Shown here piece after piece: positions 10,101 to 19,248 of a stretch of DNA of 64,000 nucleotides (its first letter is position 1; every line of letters starts with the position of its first letter). Position numbers and translations under genes: made by a program. The stretch is from the NCBI RefSeq assembly GCF_029309905.1, contig NZ_JARBJP010000004.1, forward strand, positions 186,001 to 250,000. The letters run 5' to 3'. The stretch is from Brytella acorum (GTDB taxonomy: Bacteria > Pseudomonadota > Alphaproteobacteria > Acetobacterales > Acetobacteraceae). The notes beneath the pieces were generated by a model. The model ran no database searches. It was not told the DNA's origin and saw only the letters and a list, made by a program, of their open reading frames with translations.

Positions 10101-10850
10101 ATGTTGCGCGCGTCCCGTCATGCCGTTCTGATTCCCTCCTATAACTCAGGCAGGCTCCTGTTTTCGACGGTTGCCGAAGCGCTGTCGGTATGGCCGGATA
10201 TCATCGTTGTGATCGATGGCAGTACGGACGGCAGCGAGAACGCGCTGTCTCTCCTGGCGGCCGCTCATTCAGGACTTCATATCGTGAAACTCGCTCGTAA
10301 TCGCGGCAAGGGAGCGGCGGTCCGCTCGGGGGCGGTCCGGGCAGCGGCACTCGGATTTTCCCATATTCTGACGATGGACGCGGATGGCCAGCATCCGGCC
10401 GAGGCGATCGCAGCCTTTGTCGAGCAGTCGCGGGCCCATCCGGCGGCGATGATCCTGGGAGTGCCGGTCTTCGGTCCGGACGCTCCGGCCCTGCGGGTCT
10501 GGGGACGCAAGATTTCCAATGTGCTGGCCGCGATGGAAACGCGTCGAGCGGTCGTGGACTGCCTGTTCGGCTTTCGGGTCTATCCCCTGAAGGATATGCT
10601 GGCCGTGATGACGTCGTCGCGTTTCATGACCGGCTTCGATTTTGATCCCGAACTGGCCGTGCGCCTATCATGGCAGGGCGTCCCGGTTCTGAATGTGCCG
10701 ACGAACGTGCGATATCTCTCGACGGCCCAGGGCGGCATTTCGCATTTTCATTATGGACGCGATAATATCCGCCTCGGCTTCATGCATCTGAGGCTGTTCA
10801 TGACCTGGGTCTGGTATAGGTGCCGCGGAACGCTGCCACCGTCGTCCTGA
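10101..10850 (+). CDS. GT2 glycosyltransferase of aryl-polyene-type cluster
   Basis: This 249-residue GT-A enzyme has HAVLIPSYNSGRLL at the N-terminus, VVIDGSTDGS, RNRGKGAAVRSG and the metal-binding MDADGQHP. The profile is that of dolichyl-phosphate-mannose-synthase-like GT2 proteins found in aryl polyene clusters. It probably glycosylates the lipid or polyene product at the inner membrane. No C-terminal transmembrane helices are evident. It is the first rightward gene of the cluster, preceded by AAGAGAAG. Its last 53 bases overlap the opposite-strand membrane-protein gene. Confidence 0.85.
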   Translation: MLRASRHAVLIPSYNSGRLLFSTVAEALSVWPDIIVVIDGSTDGSENALSLLAAAHSGLHIVKLARNRGKGAAVRSGAVRAAALGFSHILTMDADGQHPAEAIAAFVEQSRAHPAAMILGVPVFGPDAPALRVWGRKISNVLAAMETRRAVVDCLFGFRVYPLKDMLAVMTSSRFMTGFDFDPELAVRLSWQGVPVLNVPTNVRYLSTAQGGISHFHYGRDNIRLGFMHLRLFMTWVWYRCRGTLPPSS

Positions 10851-11307
10851 GTGAGACATGCTCGAAATTACGGATGATGAGACGTCTCAGCCCGGCTTCG
10901 GCGATCATCAGGATCACGACGGCGCCGAACGTGCCGCCCTGCAAGGGCCAGCGCCAGGCTCCGGCGGGGCCGAGCACGGAAAGCAGAAGCGGCGCCCCAA
11001 GCGCCAGGACGAAGAAGAGGCTCCAGAAAATCGTCAGTCGCCGCGTGTAGCGGGCGACATCGGGCCGCAGTGGGCCGTGCACGCGCCGGGCAAACAGGGA
11101 AACGATGGGCTCGCGTCCCTTGCGCAACGAGCGTGCGAACACGGCCAGAAGCGCGCCAAGGGCTCCGGCATAGATCATGACGCCGTCCAGCCCCATCGCG
11201 ATGGCGGGCCACCGCGTCGCGGCAGGAAGCAGGAGGAGCGTCGAGAACAGGATCAGCGCCGGACGTCCGAAGAGCAGAGCGGCCGACACGCCCTGGAGAC
11301 ACAGCAT
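10798..11307 (-). CDS. COG4648-type inner-membrane protein of polyene cluster
   Basis: From ATG 11307 the product is 169 residues with about four membrane segments and the family block KGREPIVSLFARRVHGPLRPDVARYTRRLTIFW (residues about 64-96), seen in COG4648 proteins of aryl polyene clusters. Here the gene is inverted relative to its neighbours. The frame stays open and hydrophobic upstream of 11307 (GSLLLFASLLCSHLPHA), but I find no ATG, GTG or TTG there, so the true N-terminus is uncertain. A run of 7 C at 11393-11399 sits in that extension, and one extra C would join an upstream GTG. Function unknown; exporter or polyene-lipid maturation is inference. Confidence 0.7.
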   Translation of the reverse strand: MLCLQGVSAALLFGRPALILFSTLLLLPAATRWPAIAMGLDGVMIYAGALGALLAVFARSLRKGREPIVSLFARRVHGPLRPDVARYTRRLTIFWSLFFVLALGAPLLLSVLGPAGAWRWPLQGGTFGAVVILMIAEAGLRRLIIRNFEHVSLRTTVAAFRGTYTRPRS

Positions 11308-11494
11308 CCCGATGGCGATCCGTCCCTCCGATCCGGTCGCATGGGGCAGATGGCTGCAAAGCAGGGAGGCGAACAGCAGCAGCGAGCCCAGTCCCCCCCG
11401 GAGTGCACTGACTTTGCCGGGTGCGCTTTGCTTTGCGATCGTAACTCGGTGTGATAGCAGGACGACCGGATCCTCGTGTGGCTTGAGACTAGTG

Positions 11495-11782
11495 GTGAAT
11501 ACGAACAGTTCTACAGCGGCGCAAACGCCTTTTGAGCACGAAGTGGCCGAAAATCTCGTCCAGGCCCTTCAGCTTGAGGTGGCGGCTGAAGACATCGCAC
11601 CCGATGCGCCGCTTTTCGGAGAGGGGCTGGGCCTCGATTCCATCGATGCGCTTGAGATTGCCCTGCTGGTCGGGCGCGACTACGGAGTGACTTTGAAATC
11701 CGACGATCCGGACAACAAACGAATTTTCGGCTCGCTGCGCTCCCTTTGTGATTACGTGCAGGCTCACCGCGCGGCAGCTTGA
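11495..11782 (+). CDS. Acyl carrier protein of polyene cluster
   Basis: The 95-residue acyl carrier protein has the phosphopantetheine attachment motif GLGLDSIDALE, with Ser at residue 49 when starting from the GTG at 11495 (a second GTG lies at 11492). It carries the growing polyene or fatty chain for the ketosynthases, ketoreductase and dehydratases encoded downstream. No ATG is available in frame near this position. Its TGA overlaps the ATG of the AMP-ligase gene (TGATG), so the two are translationally coupled. Aryl polyene clusters usually encode two ACPs; I see only this one. Confidence 0.88.
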   Translation: MNTNSSTAAQTPFEHEVAENLVQALQLEVAAEDIAPDAPLFGEGLGLDSIDALEIALLVGRDYGVTLKSDDPDNKRIFGSLRSLCDYVQAHRAAA

Positions 11783-13458
11783 TGCCAGACATCCCTCCTC
11801 CGGCGCGACAGGTCTGGCCGGACCTGTCTCTGGTTTATGCGCCGGAGCGTGTACTGTTCCAGCGTGATAATACGCTCATAACGGGCACGGAATTTCTGGC
11901 GGCCGCGCATCGCCTTGCCATGCAATTGCCCGATCAGCCCGTCATGAACCTCTGTCGCGAGCTGCGCGGTTTCACCGTGCTTTTCGCAGCCACCCTGCTG
12001 CGGGGACAGTATGTGATTTTGACGGGCAACCGGACATCGGACGGGCTGGCGACACTCGCCGCCTCTCATCGCGCCGTCTGTGTCGCGATCGACGGAGATC
12101 CGGAAAGCGCCGGTCTTCCACACGGCGCCATCACGCTGCCCGATCCGTTCGGGAGGGGCGTGCAGCCGAGGGACTCCGGCGACGCGCCCTTCAATCCGGT
12201 CATCGGGGCCGATACGCAGGTCGCCATCGTGTTTACCTCCGGGAGTACGGGTGAGCCGGTGGGCCACGCGAAGTCATGGGGCGGTCTGGTGACGCGCGGC
12301 GTCGCCCGCCGTGCGTTGCTGGACCCCGATCCCGAGCCCGCCTGCCTTGTCGGCACCGTGCCGCCCTACCACCTTTACGGCTTCGAGGCGGTGGTGATCC
12401 AGTGCCTCGCCACACGCGTCACTGCCATGACGGGGCCGGGCCGCTACCCGGCGGACTGGCGACACCAGCTCAGGCAGACGCCGACACCCGGAATTCTTGT
12501 GACGACCCCGCTGCAACTGGGCAGTCTGGTGCGATCCGGCCTTGCCCTGCCGCCAATCCGGAGAGTCGTTTCGGCGTCGGCCCCCCTCGACACCGAACAG
12601 GCGATGGCGGCGGAGACGGTGCTGGCGACGGAAGTGACGGAAATCTACGGGACCACGGAAACGGGTTCGGTGGCGACGCGCCGCACCCTCGATGGCCCGC
12701 GCTGGGAACTGTGCGAAGGTGTCGCTCTGGCGATCGACGCCAGAGGGGCGACGGTCACGGCCCCCGGCATGGCCGCCCAGCTTTTGCCGGATGTGGTCGA
12801 GCGGGATGGTGAACGCGGTCTGCGTCTGATGGGGCGTATCGGCGATCTGGTGAAATTCGGCGGGAAACGCGCCTCCATGGCGGGGCTCAACGCGGCGCTT
12901 CTCGGCATCGAGGGCGTGAGGGACGGCGTTTTTCTCCGGCCTGAAAGCAACATCCGTGAGGCCGCGACGCGGATGCGGGTTTTCGCGGTGGCGCCGGGAT
13001 GTTCGGCTGAATCCATCCTTGAGGCTCTGAGAGCGCGCGTGGAGCCCGCATTCCTGCCGCGTCGCGTTCGCCTGGTGGCCGCGCTGCCGCGCAACGCCAT
13101 GGGCAAGCTGACCCTGGGCGCCGTGCGTGATCTGGCCGCGCAAAACGACGGAATGGAAGACATCGGGACGTTCAGCATGTCCGCGACGCATCCCTGTCTG
13201 GCGGGTCACTTTCCCGACCAGCCCGTGGTGCCTGGGGTGATGTTGCTCGAAGCCGGGCTGACGCGACTGCGAAACGCGGGTTTCGGGACGGTGCGTCGGA
13301 TCGGAACGGCCAAATTTCTGCGCCCGGTTCTCCCCGGTGAGTCGGTGACGTTCTTCGCCGGATGGATGGATCACGGCCTGCGCCTGACGGGCCGGTGCGG
13401 CGATAAACTGGTCCTGCGCGCCGTGCTGCAGGCCGGAGAAGATGATGACGCGCGCTGA
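11782..13458 (+). CDS. AMP-ligase fused to C-terminal hotdog dehydratase
   Basis: The 558-residue protein is a fusion. Residues about 1-460 are an ANL-type acyl/aryl ligase with the P-loop-like IVFTSGSTGEPVGHAKSWG (about 149-167), the TEIYGTTETGS block and a C-terminal ALPRNAMGKL. Residues about 465-558 form a small hotdog domain starting THPCLAGHFPDQPVVPGVMLLEAG, matching the FabA/FabZ-like dehydratase (ApeI type). In typical aryl polyene clusters these are separate proteins. Predicted roles are loading the starter acid onto the ACP and dehydrating 3-hydroxyacyl-ACP intermediates. No frameshift or internal start explains the fusion as two genes. Confidence 0.85.
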   Translation: MPDIPPPARQVWPDLSLVYAPERVLFQRDNTLITGTEFLAAAHRLAMQLPDQPVMNLCRELRGFTVLFAATLLRGQYVILTGNRTSDGLATLAASHRAVCVAIDGDPESAGLPHGAITLPDPFGRGVQPRDSGDAPFNPVIGADTQVAIVFTSGSTGEPVGHAKSWGGLVTRGVARRALLDPDPEPACLVGTVPPYHLYGFEAVVIQCLATRVTAMTGPGRYPADWRHQLRQTPTPGILVTTPLQLGSLVRSGLALPPIRRVVSASAPLDTEQAMAAETVLATEVTEIYGTTETGSVATRRTLDGPRWELCEGVALAIDARGATVTAPGMAAQLLPDVVERDGERGLRLMGRIGDLVKFGGKRASMAGLNAALLGIEGVRDGVFLRPESNIREAATRMRVFAVAPGCSAESILEALRARVEPAFLPRRVRLVAALPRNAMGKLTLGAVRDLAAQNDGMEDIGTFSMSATHPCLAGHFPDQPVVPGVMLLEAGLTRLRNAGFGTVRRIGTAKFLRPVLPGESVTFFAGWMDHGLRLTGRCGDKLVLRAVLQAGEDDDAR

Positions 13459-14344
13459 CACGCGCTGGGTTGTCCCGGAATGGGGGAGCCGGTGGGTCAT
13501 GGCGCTGCTGCTGAAGATCGCGCAACGCGTCGGCCGACGGCGGAGCGCCGTGCTGTTATGGCCCATCAGCGTCTATTGCCTTCTCGCCCACAGGCAGGCG
13601 CGGCGCGCATCGCGCGCCTATCTGCGGCGCGTTTTGCCACGCGCTCCGGGAACTCTGGACGTTCTGCGCCACTTCCATGCGTTCGCACAGGCCATTCTGG
13701 ATCGGGCGTTCTTTCTCCTCGGCAGCGGCGACATGCCCGAGATCCGAGTAAAGGGACAGGAGGTCTTTCTCGACACCCTTGCCGCGGGTCGGGGGTGCCT
13801 GCTGCTCGGCGCGCATATCGGTTCGTTTGAAGCCATGCGGGCGATCGGTCACGCGCATGGTGTCCGGATGCGGATGCTCATGTATCGTGACAATCTGGGC
13901 GGCGCGACGGCCGCGCTCGAAGCCCTCGCCCCCGGCTATGCGGAGGCCATCCTTCCGATCGGTCCGCCCGAAACCATGCTGCGCGTGGCGGATGCCCTCG
14001 CGCATGGCGAAGCCGTCGGGATTCTCGGCGATCGCGCCGCGCGGACCGGGCGCACCGTATCCGCGTCTTTGCTGGGTGATCCCGTCGATTTTCCTGAAGG
14101 ACCTTTTCGCCTGGCGCTGGTCACACGCACGCCGCTGCTGCTGGCGCAGGCGCTGCGTCAGGACGATGGGACGTATGAGGTGCATTTCGAAGCTCTGGGC
14201 CTCGACATGCCCGACGCCGGAGAGGACCGCGCGGCCTTCACCCATGCGGCGGCGGTGCGCTATGCCGGATGGATGGACAGGACCTGCCGCGCGCATCCTT
14301 TCGCGTGGTTCAATTTCTATGACTACTGGAAGGATCTGACGTGA
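13442..14344 (+). CDS. LpxL/HtrB-like acyltransferase of polyene cluster
   Basis: The 300-residue protein of the lysophospholipid/lipid-A acyltransferase type has the HxxxxD-like block GAHIGSFEAMRA, a later GDRAARTGRTV and a C-terminal WFNFYDYW. Such enzymes in aryl polyene clusters attach acyl chains to the lipid anchor at the cytoplasmic membrane. The ATGATG start lies 17 bases inside the preceding gene, and the stop overlaps the next GTG by four bases. An Arg-rich N-terminus precedes a hydrophobic anchor (SAVLLWPISVYCLL). Confidence 0.85.
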   Translation: MMTRADTRWVVPEWGSRWVMALLLKIAQRVGRRRSAVLLWPISVYCLLAHRQARRASRAYLRRVLPRAPGTLDVLRHFHAFAQAILDRAFFLLGSGDMPEIRVKGQEVFLDTLAAGRGCLLLGAHIGSFEAMRAIGHAHGVRMRMLMYRDNLGGATAALEALAPGYAEAILPIGPPETMLRVADALAHGEAVGILGDRAARTGRTVSASLLGDPVDFPEGPFRLALVTRTPLLLAQALRQDDGTYEVHFEALGLDMPDAGEDRAAFTHAAAVRYAGWMDRTCRAHPFAWFNFYDYWKDLT

Positions 14345-14913
14345 AGTGGCGTGTCCTGATAGCGCTCTGCATGGCCCTTCATTCCGGGGGCGTGTGGGCG
14401 GCGGATGGCGGCCGGGATCTTGCGCGCGCGATCATCACGCAACTCGGACAGGTGCCGGAGCGCACGCGGACATTCCATGAAACGCGCGAGATCGGCGCTC
14501 TGACACACCCGCTGGTCTCGACGGGCATCCTGGTTTTCCATCGACCGGCCTATCTCCGCAAGGACACGCTGGCGCCCCATCCGGAAGACATGATCATGGA
14601 TGGCGATACGGTCTCGATCCGGCGCGGGTCCGGCGCCGTCCATGTCGTCACGCTCAGTCAGAATCCCGCCCTGAGTCTTCTCGCGACCACGCTGCGCGCG
14701 CCGCTGGAAGGGGACCGCGCGGCTCTCGAACGTTATTACGCGCTTGCGGCTTCGGGCGACGCACGGGGCTGGACCCTCGTCATGACGCCCCTCGGCGCCG
14801 ACGGGGCGCGTGTCGTGCGCACAGTCACGCTCACCGGCCGCAACAATGTGATCGACACGCTGCGGGTCGTTCAGGCCAATGGCGATGTCCGAACCCTGAC
14901 GCTCGATCCGTGA
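14341..14913 (+). CDS. LolA-like periplasmic carrier of polyene cluster
   Basis: The 190-residue protein has a signal peptide (MKWRVLIALCMALHSGGVWA) and the LolA-type pattern in which an early FHETREIG strand is followed by GILVFHRPAYLRK and DGDTVSIRRG. LolA-like proteins in aryl polyene loci are thought to carry the polyene lipid across the periplasm to the outer membrane. Start is GTG at 14341, overlapping the stop of the acyltransferase (GTGA), and its own stop overlaps the exporter's GTG. No other start fits the signal peptide. Confidence 0.83.
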   Translation: MKWRVLIALCMALHSGGVWAADGGRDLARAIITQLGQVPERTRTFHETREIGALTHPLVSTGILVFHRPAYLRKDTLAPHPEDMIMDGDTVSIRRGSGAVHVVTLSQNPALSLLATTLRAPLEGDRAALERYYALAASGDARGWTLVMTPLGADGARVVRTVTLTGRNNVIDTLRVVQANGDVRTLTLDP

Positions 14914-17273
14914 TCCGTCCCGTCATTCCTTGGCGGCTGGCATGGACGCTGGTGCTGTCGGCGATTTTTGCCGCCATCGTTTTCGTTGCCATCCCGCTGC
15001 GTACGGACATGACCGGCTTCCTGCCGCGCGGACATGATGTCGGCTCGCGTTTTCTCCTGCGCGAAGTGCAGAGCGGGGCTGCCGGCACCGTGATCATGCT
15101 CGGGATCGAAGGCGCTCCTCACAAAGATGTCCCCGAGGCGGAGCTTGCCCGTCTCAGCACGGGTCTGCGAAAGACCCTTTCGGGCGATCGCCGCTTCGTC
15201 GTTGTGCTCAATGGGGCTTTCGATCCGGTCGAAAGCGAGGCCCTGCATGACGTGCTGTTCCGTCATCGTTATCAGCTCTCGCCGGATAACGCGGCGCGCG
15301 ATTTCAGCGAGGCAAGCCTTAAGACAGCGTTCGGCGCCGTGCTGGACAATCTCGATTCCGCTGCCGGCAGCGCTTTCGGCGATACGTTTCTGCGCGACCC
15401 GACCAACGCGTTCGTCGATACGCTCCATGCCCTGCAACCCGATGTTCACGTCCGGATGCGTCAGGGCGTCTGGTTCGCGCCTGATCGTCCCGGCGATGAT
15501 CCACGCGCCCTGCTGCTGATCCGCACGCGCGCGACCGGGATGGATCTGCCACGGCAGAAAGACGCGCAGGGCGCGATCCGCGAGGCATTCGCCGCGCTTC
15601 ATCCCGGCAGCGCGCATCTTCTGATGAGCGGACCCGCCGTTTTCGCGCTGTCGAGCGCGACCGCCATGCGGCACGATGTCGACACGATGGCGCTATTTTC
15701 GACGCTGATCGTGGCGACGATCCTGTACTGGCGGTTTCGCTCGCTCTGGGTTCTGGCGGCGATCGGCGTGCCGTTCCTTCTCTCGCTTGGCGTCGCGATG
15801 ATCGTAGTGCGGCTGGTCTTCGGCTCGGTGCACGGCATCGCCTTCGGCTTCGGCATGACGATGCTCGGCGTCTCGCTGGATTATCCTGTCCTGCTGATCG
15901 GGCATCGCGATCGTGGCGAAGGGCCGGGCGCGACGCTGCGGCGGATCGGAGACAGTCTGCGGATCGGCGTGGCAACCGCCATTCTGGGCCTGACGGGGAT
16001 GATGTTCTGCGGTCTGCCGGGGCTGGCGCAGCTTGGTACGTTCGCGGCCGCCGGGCTGCTGACGGCGGCGATCGTCACGCTCCGCATCATGCCCGGCCTG
16101 ATCGTATCGGCGGATCTCGCACCCGTCGTCAGCGGCCCGTCGCCTTGTCTGCGGCGCGCCGAAACGGCGCGAACGTGGCGGATCGCATGCCTGATCCCCG
16201 TCGTGGCCGGGTTGGCTGCGATGGCGCTTCATCCCCTGCGCCTGGACACCCGGCTCGCCGCCCTCAGTTCCATCCCCGCGCGACGACTTGTGCTGGATGA
16301 AGCCTTCCGAAGAGAACTCGGCGTGCCTGACGCATCACTCATGATGGCGGTTTCAGGTCGTGACGCGCAGGACGTTCTGCGCCGCGAGGAAGCGATGCTC
16401 CCGGTGATGACGCGCCTGGCGGCTCAGGGCGCGATCACGGGTGCGCAGGATGCCGCGCGGCTCCTGCCTTCCGTCGCGTTGCAGCGTGGCCGTGCGCGGA
16501 CGCTCCCGGACGCGGCCACGCTGAAACAGGCCGTCACGACGGCCAGGGAGGACCTGCCCTTTCGGGAAAGTGCGTTTGACGGTTTCGTCGACGATGTGAC
16601 GGCCAGCCGCCAGATGCCCCCCCTGCGTCCCGAGGATCTCAGGGGCACGCCCCTGGCGACGGCGCTGTCTTCGCTCATCTTCGAGCGTGGCGGAAGCTGG
16701 TGGGGGCTCGTGCTGCCGGAAGGCGTGAGCGATCCGGAGGCGGTCGCCGCCGCCATGGCGGGCCGTCCCAATGTTCTGGTCCTGGATCTGCATCGGGAGA
16801 TGGACGGGCTTTCGGCCCATTACATGGCCCGGACGCTGCGCTATATGGCATTCGGTTGCCTGCTGGCGCTGGGGGTGCTCGCAGCGGGGCTGCGCGACGT
16901 GAGGCGCGCGGGGCGCGTTCTCGGAGCGGTGGGAGCCGCGCTCGTCACGCTCCTGGGCATTTTCGCGCTTCTGGATGTGAGGCTGACCCTTGTGCATTTC
17001 ATCGCCCTGCAATTCGTCACAGGTGTGAGCCTCGATTATGCTCTGTTCTTCGCCCGGCCCCAGCTCGATGACGAGGAACGGGCGCGAACCATGCGCACGC
17101 TCCTGACCTGCAACGCCATGACGGCGCTGACATTCGGTCTGCTGGCGTTGTGTCAAACGGTCATTTTGCGGCATATCGGCATGACAGTGGCTCCAGGTGT
17201 CGTTCTGGCGATGATTTTCGGCTTTCTGCTGGCTGGACAACGGATCGGGACGGGACGGGCACGCATATCATGA
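14910..17273 (+). CDS. MMPL/RND-type exporter of polyene cluster
   Basis: The 787-residue inner-membrane protein has the RND/MMPL topology. One N-terminal helix is followed by a large periplasmic loop, a five-helix bundle (about residues 255-400), a second periplasmic domain and a second five-helix bundle (about 640-780). The transporter motifs GFGMTMLGVSLDYPVLL and FIALQFVTGVSLDYALFF carry the membrane Asp residues used for proton coupling. It likely moves the polyene lipid out of the inner membrane, handing it to the LolA-like protein. GTG start, four-base overlaps at both ends. Confidence 0.87.
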   Translation: MIRPVIPWRLAWTLVLSAIFAAIVFVAIPLRTDMTGFLPRGHDVGSRFLLREVQSGAAGTVIMLGIEGAPHKDVPEAELARLSTGLRKTLSGDRRFVVVLNGAFDPVESEALHDVLFRHRYQLSPDNAARDFSEASLKTAFGAVLDNLDSAAGSAFGDTFLRDPTNAFVDTLHALQPDVHVRMRQGVWFAPDRPGDDPRALLLIRTRATGMDLPRQKDAQGAIREAFAALHPGSAHLLMSGPAVFALSSATAMRHDVDTMALFSTLIVATILYWRFRSLWVLAAIGVPFLLSLGVAMIVVRLVFGSVHGIAFGFGMTMLGVSLDYPVLLIGHRDRGEGPGATLRRIGDSLRIGVATAILGLTGMMFCGLPGLAQLGTFAAAGLLTAAIVTLRIMPGLIVSADLAPVVSGPSPCLRRAETARTWRIACLIPVVAGLAAMALHPLRLDTRLAALSSIPARRLVLDEAFRRELGVPDASLMMAVSGRDAQDVLRREEAMLPVMTRLAAQGAITGAQDAARLLPSVALQRGRARTLPDAATLKQAVTTAREDLPFRESAFDGFVDDVTASRQMPPLRPEDLRGTPLATALSSLIFERGGSWWGLVLPEGVSDPEAVAAAMAGRPNVLVLDLHREMDGLSAHYMARTLRYMAFGCLLALGVLAAGLRDVRRAGRVLGAVGAALVTLLGIFALLDVRLTLVHFIALQFVTGVSLDYALFFARPQLDDEERARTMRTLLTCNAMTALTFGLLALCQTVILRHIGMTVAPGVVLAMIFGFLLAGQRIGTGRARIS

Positions 17274-18460
17274 AGCCTCTGGTGGTGACGTCGGGAACGG
17301 TTGTCAGTGCGGCGGGCCATGGCCTTGCCCAGACGGTTCTGTCTCTGAAAGAGCGTCGTTCCGGCCTGACGGGCTGTGACTTCGCAGGGGTGACAGAAGG
17401 ATTCATCGGCCGCGTACCGGGTATTGAACAACACGGCCTGACGGCGGTGAATCCCGGTTTCGACTGCCGCAACAACCGTCTCGCCGACATGGCGCTTATG
17501 AGCGACGGTTTTTTCGACGCGGTGATGCAGGCGCGGGCTTTTTATGGCGCGGATCGTGTCGCGGTCGTTCTGGGCACGTCCACCTCCGGCATTCTCAGCG
17601 CGGAAGAAGCCTATGCGGCGGTCGATCCCGTTGCGGGCATGCCGCCAGACTCATTTGACCAGGCCCGCACGCAGGACCTGTTTGCCCTGCCGCGTTTCGT
17701 TGCGAGCCGATTGGGTCTCGAAGGGCCGCTCCTTTGCGTGTCCAACGCCTGTGCCTCGTCGTCGCGCGCATTCGTGGATGCCCGCTACTGGCTTGAGGCG
17801 GGGCTGTGCGACGCCGTGGTCGTCGGCGGCGCGGATAGTCTGTGTGGCATGACGCTGCGGGGTTTCGCCTCCCTGGGACTGATCGCGCCGGACATGACGC
17901 GTCCATGCGATGCGCGTCGCAACGGGATATCCATCGGCGAGGGAGCGGGATTCGTGCTGCTGGAGCGGGAGGGTGCGCGTCCCGATGCAACGGTCATGAT
18001 GCGCTGGCTCGGTTACGGCGTCAGCAGCGACGGCCATCACATGTCCTCGCCCGACCCGCAGGCGCGCGGGGCGATTCATGCCATGCGCGACGCGCTGGCC
18101 CACGCGGCGCTGGAGCCGTCCGATATCGATTATGTCAATCTCCATGGCACGGGCACCCTCGCCAACGACGCCATGGAGGACCGTGCGGTTCATGCCGTGT
18201 TCGGCGATGGCGTGCCCTGTGCATCGACCAAGGGCTGGACGGGTCATACGCTGGGCGCGTCCGGTATCATCGAAACTCTGTTTTCCGCCCTCATGATGCG
18301 CGAGGGGTTTCTCGCAGGCTGCCTGAATGTCGGTACCCCCGATCCGGCCTTTCGCAGTCATGTTCTGACCGCCAATCTGGAACGGATGCCGAAAGCGATC
18401 ATGAGCAACGCCTTCGGCTTCGGCGGCACGAATTGCAGCCTGATTTTCGGAGCGGCATGA
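17270..18460 (+). CDS. Beta-ketoacyl-ACP synthase (chain elongation)
   Basis: The 396-residue condensing enzyme has an intact triad: Cys161 in SNACASSS, His292 in LHGTGTLAND and His326 in GHTLGASG, plus the closing NAFGFGGTN. It extends the polyene chain with malonyl units in the cytoplasm, most likely as a heterodimer with the catalytically incomplete partner encoded next. Start ATG at 17270 overlaps the exporter stop. It is the only full ketosynthase in the cluster, whereas larger aryl polyene clusters have a second one. Confidence 0.9.
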   Translation: MKPLVVTSGTVVSAAGHGLAQTVLSLKERRSGLTGCDFAGVTEGFIGRVPGIEQHGLTAVNPGFDCRNNRLADMALMSDGFFDAVMQARAFYGADRVAVVLGTSTSGILSAEEAYAAVDPVAGMPPDSFDQARTQDLFALPRFVASRLGLEGPLLCVSNACASSSRAFVDARYWLEAGLCDAVVVGGADSLCGMTLRGFASLGLIAPDMTRPCDARRNGISIGEGAGFVLLEREGARPDATVMMRWLGYGVSSDGHHMSSPDPQARGAIHAMRDALAHAALEPSDIDYVNLHGTGTLANDAMEDRAVHAVFGDGVPCASTKGWTGHTLGASGIIETLFSALMMREGFLAGCLNVGTPDPAFRSHVLTANLERMPKAIMSNAFGFGGTNCSLIFGAA

Positions 18461-19248
18461 TGCGTATCGGCGTGCGCGGCGTGACCGTTCGAGGGCCGGG
18501 CCTGTCCGGCTGGGCGCAGGCGTTGCGCGTGCTGCGGGGGGAGGAGGACTGGGTGCCGGGTCCGGTGCACCTGCCCCCGCCTGACTGCCTGCCGCCCAAT
18601 GAACGCCGCCGCAGCGGCGCGGTGACGCGACTGGCCCTGTTGCTGGCGGACGAAGCCTGCGCGCAGGCGGGGCTGGCGGTGTCGGACGTGCGGGGCGTGT
18701 TCGCCAGTTCCAACGGCGATGGCGCCGGGATGGACGATATTCTCGCATCCCTCAGCGTGCCCGACGGCGAGGTCTCTCCCACGCGGTTTCACAACTCGGT
18801 CCATAACGCCGCCGCCGGATACTGGACGATCGGCCACGGCGCGATCACGCCGGTCGTGGCGCTGGGGTGTTTCGACTGGTCGTTCGGGCACGGCCTGCTG
18901 AAAGCGGCGGCGGAATGCCTCGTCGAGCGCAAGCCCGTGGTGCTGGTGGCGTATGACGCGCCCATTCCGGGGCCGATCGGCAGGGTGCGCGTCACGAAAG
19001 ACATTTTCGGCTGCGCGCTGGTTCTGGATGCGGAGGACGCCGCATCGGGGCTGGCGGTGCTGGACATGTCCTGCGGAGTCGGACCGGGCGAGCCGGAGGC
19101 GGAGCGCCAAGGCGTTTACGGCCTGATCGACGGCAACCCCGCGGCGAAGGCCCTGCCTCTCCTTGCAGCACTTGCGCGGGGGCAGAACCGCCGTGTCGCG
19201 CTGGATGGCGCATCGGGGCATCTTTCGATCGAGGTCCGGCCGTGCTGA
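18457..19248 (+). CDS. Ketosynthase-like partner (chain-length-factor type)
   Basis: The 263-residue protein resembles an N-terminal ketoacyl-synthase domain only. It has the conserved SVHNAAAGYWTIGHG and ALGCFDWSFGHGLLKAA segments, but no His-His half and no NACASS-type nucleophile. This is the architecture of the partner (ApeC-like, PF13723-type) that pairs with the full ketosynthase and sets chain length. ATGATG start overlaps the ketosynthase stop; a start at 18460 is equally possible. The high-GC, 4-bp-overlap organisation matches the rest of the operon. Confidence 0.82.
   Translation: MMRIGVRGVTVRGPGLSGWAQALRVLRGEEDWVPGPVHLPPPDCLPPNERRRSGAVTRLALLLADEACAQAGLAVSDVRGVFASSNGDGAGMDDILASLSVPDGEVSPTRFHNSVHNAAAGYWTIGHGAITPVVALGCFDWSFGHGLLKAAAECLVERKPVVLVAYDAPIPGPIGRVRVTKDIFGCALVLDAEDAASGLAVLDMSCGVGPGEPEAERQGVYGLIDGNPAAKALPLLAALARGQNRRVALDGASGHLSIEVRPC

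Noticed and set aside
10858-11454. 198-codon plus-strand frame between glycosyltransferase and ACP
   Set aside because: Charged low-complexity (Gln/Arg/Glu) sequence; the minus-strand frame encodes a recognisable COG4648 membrane protein.
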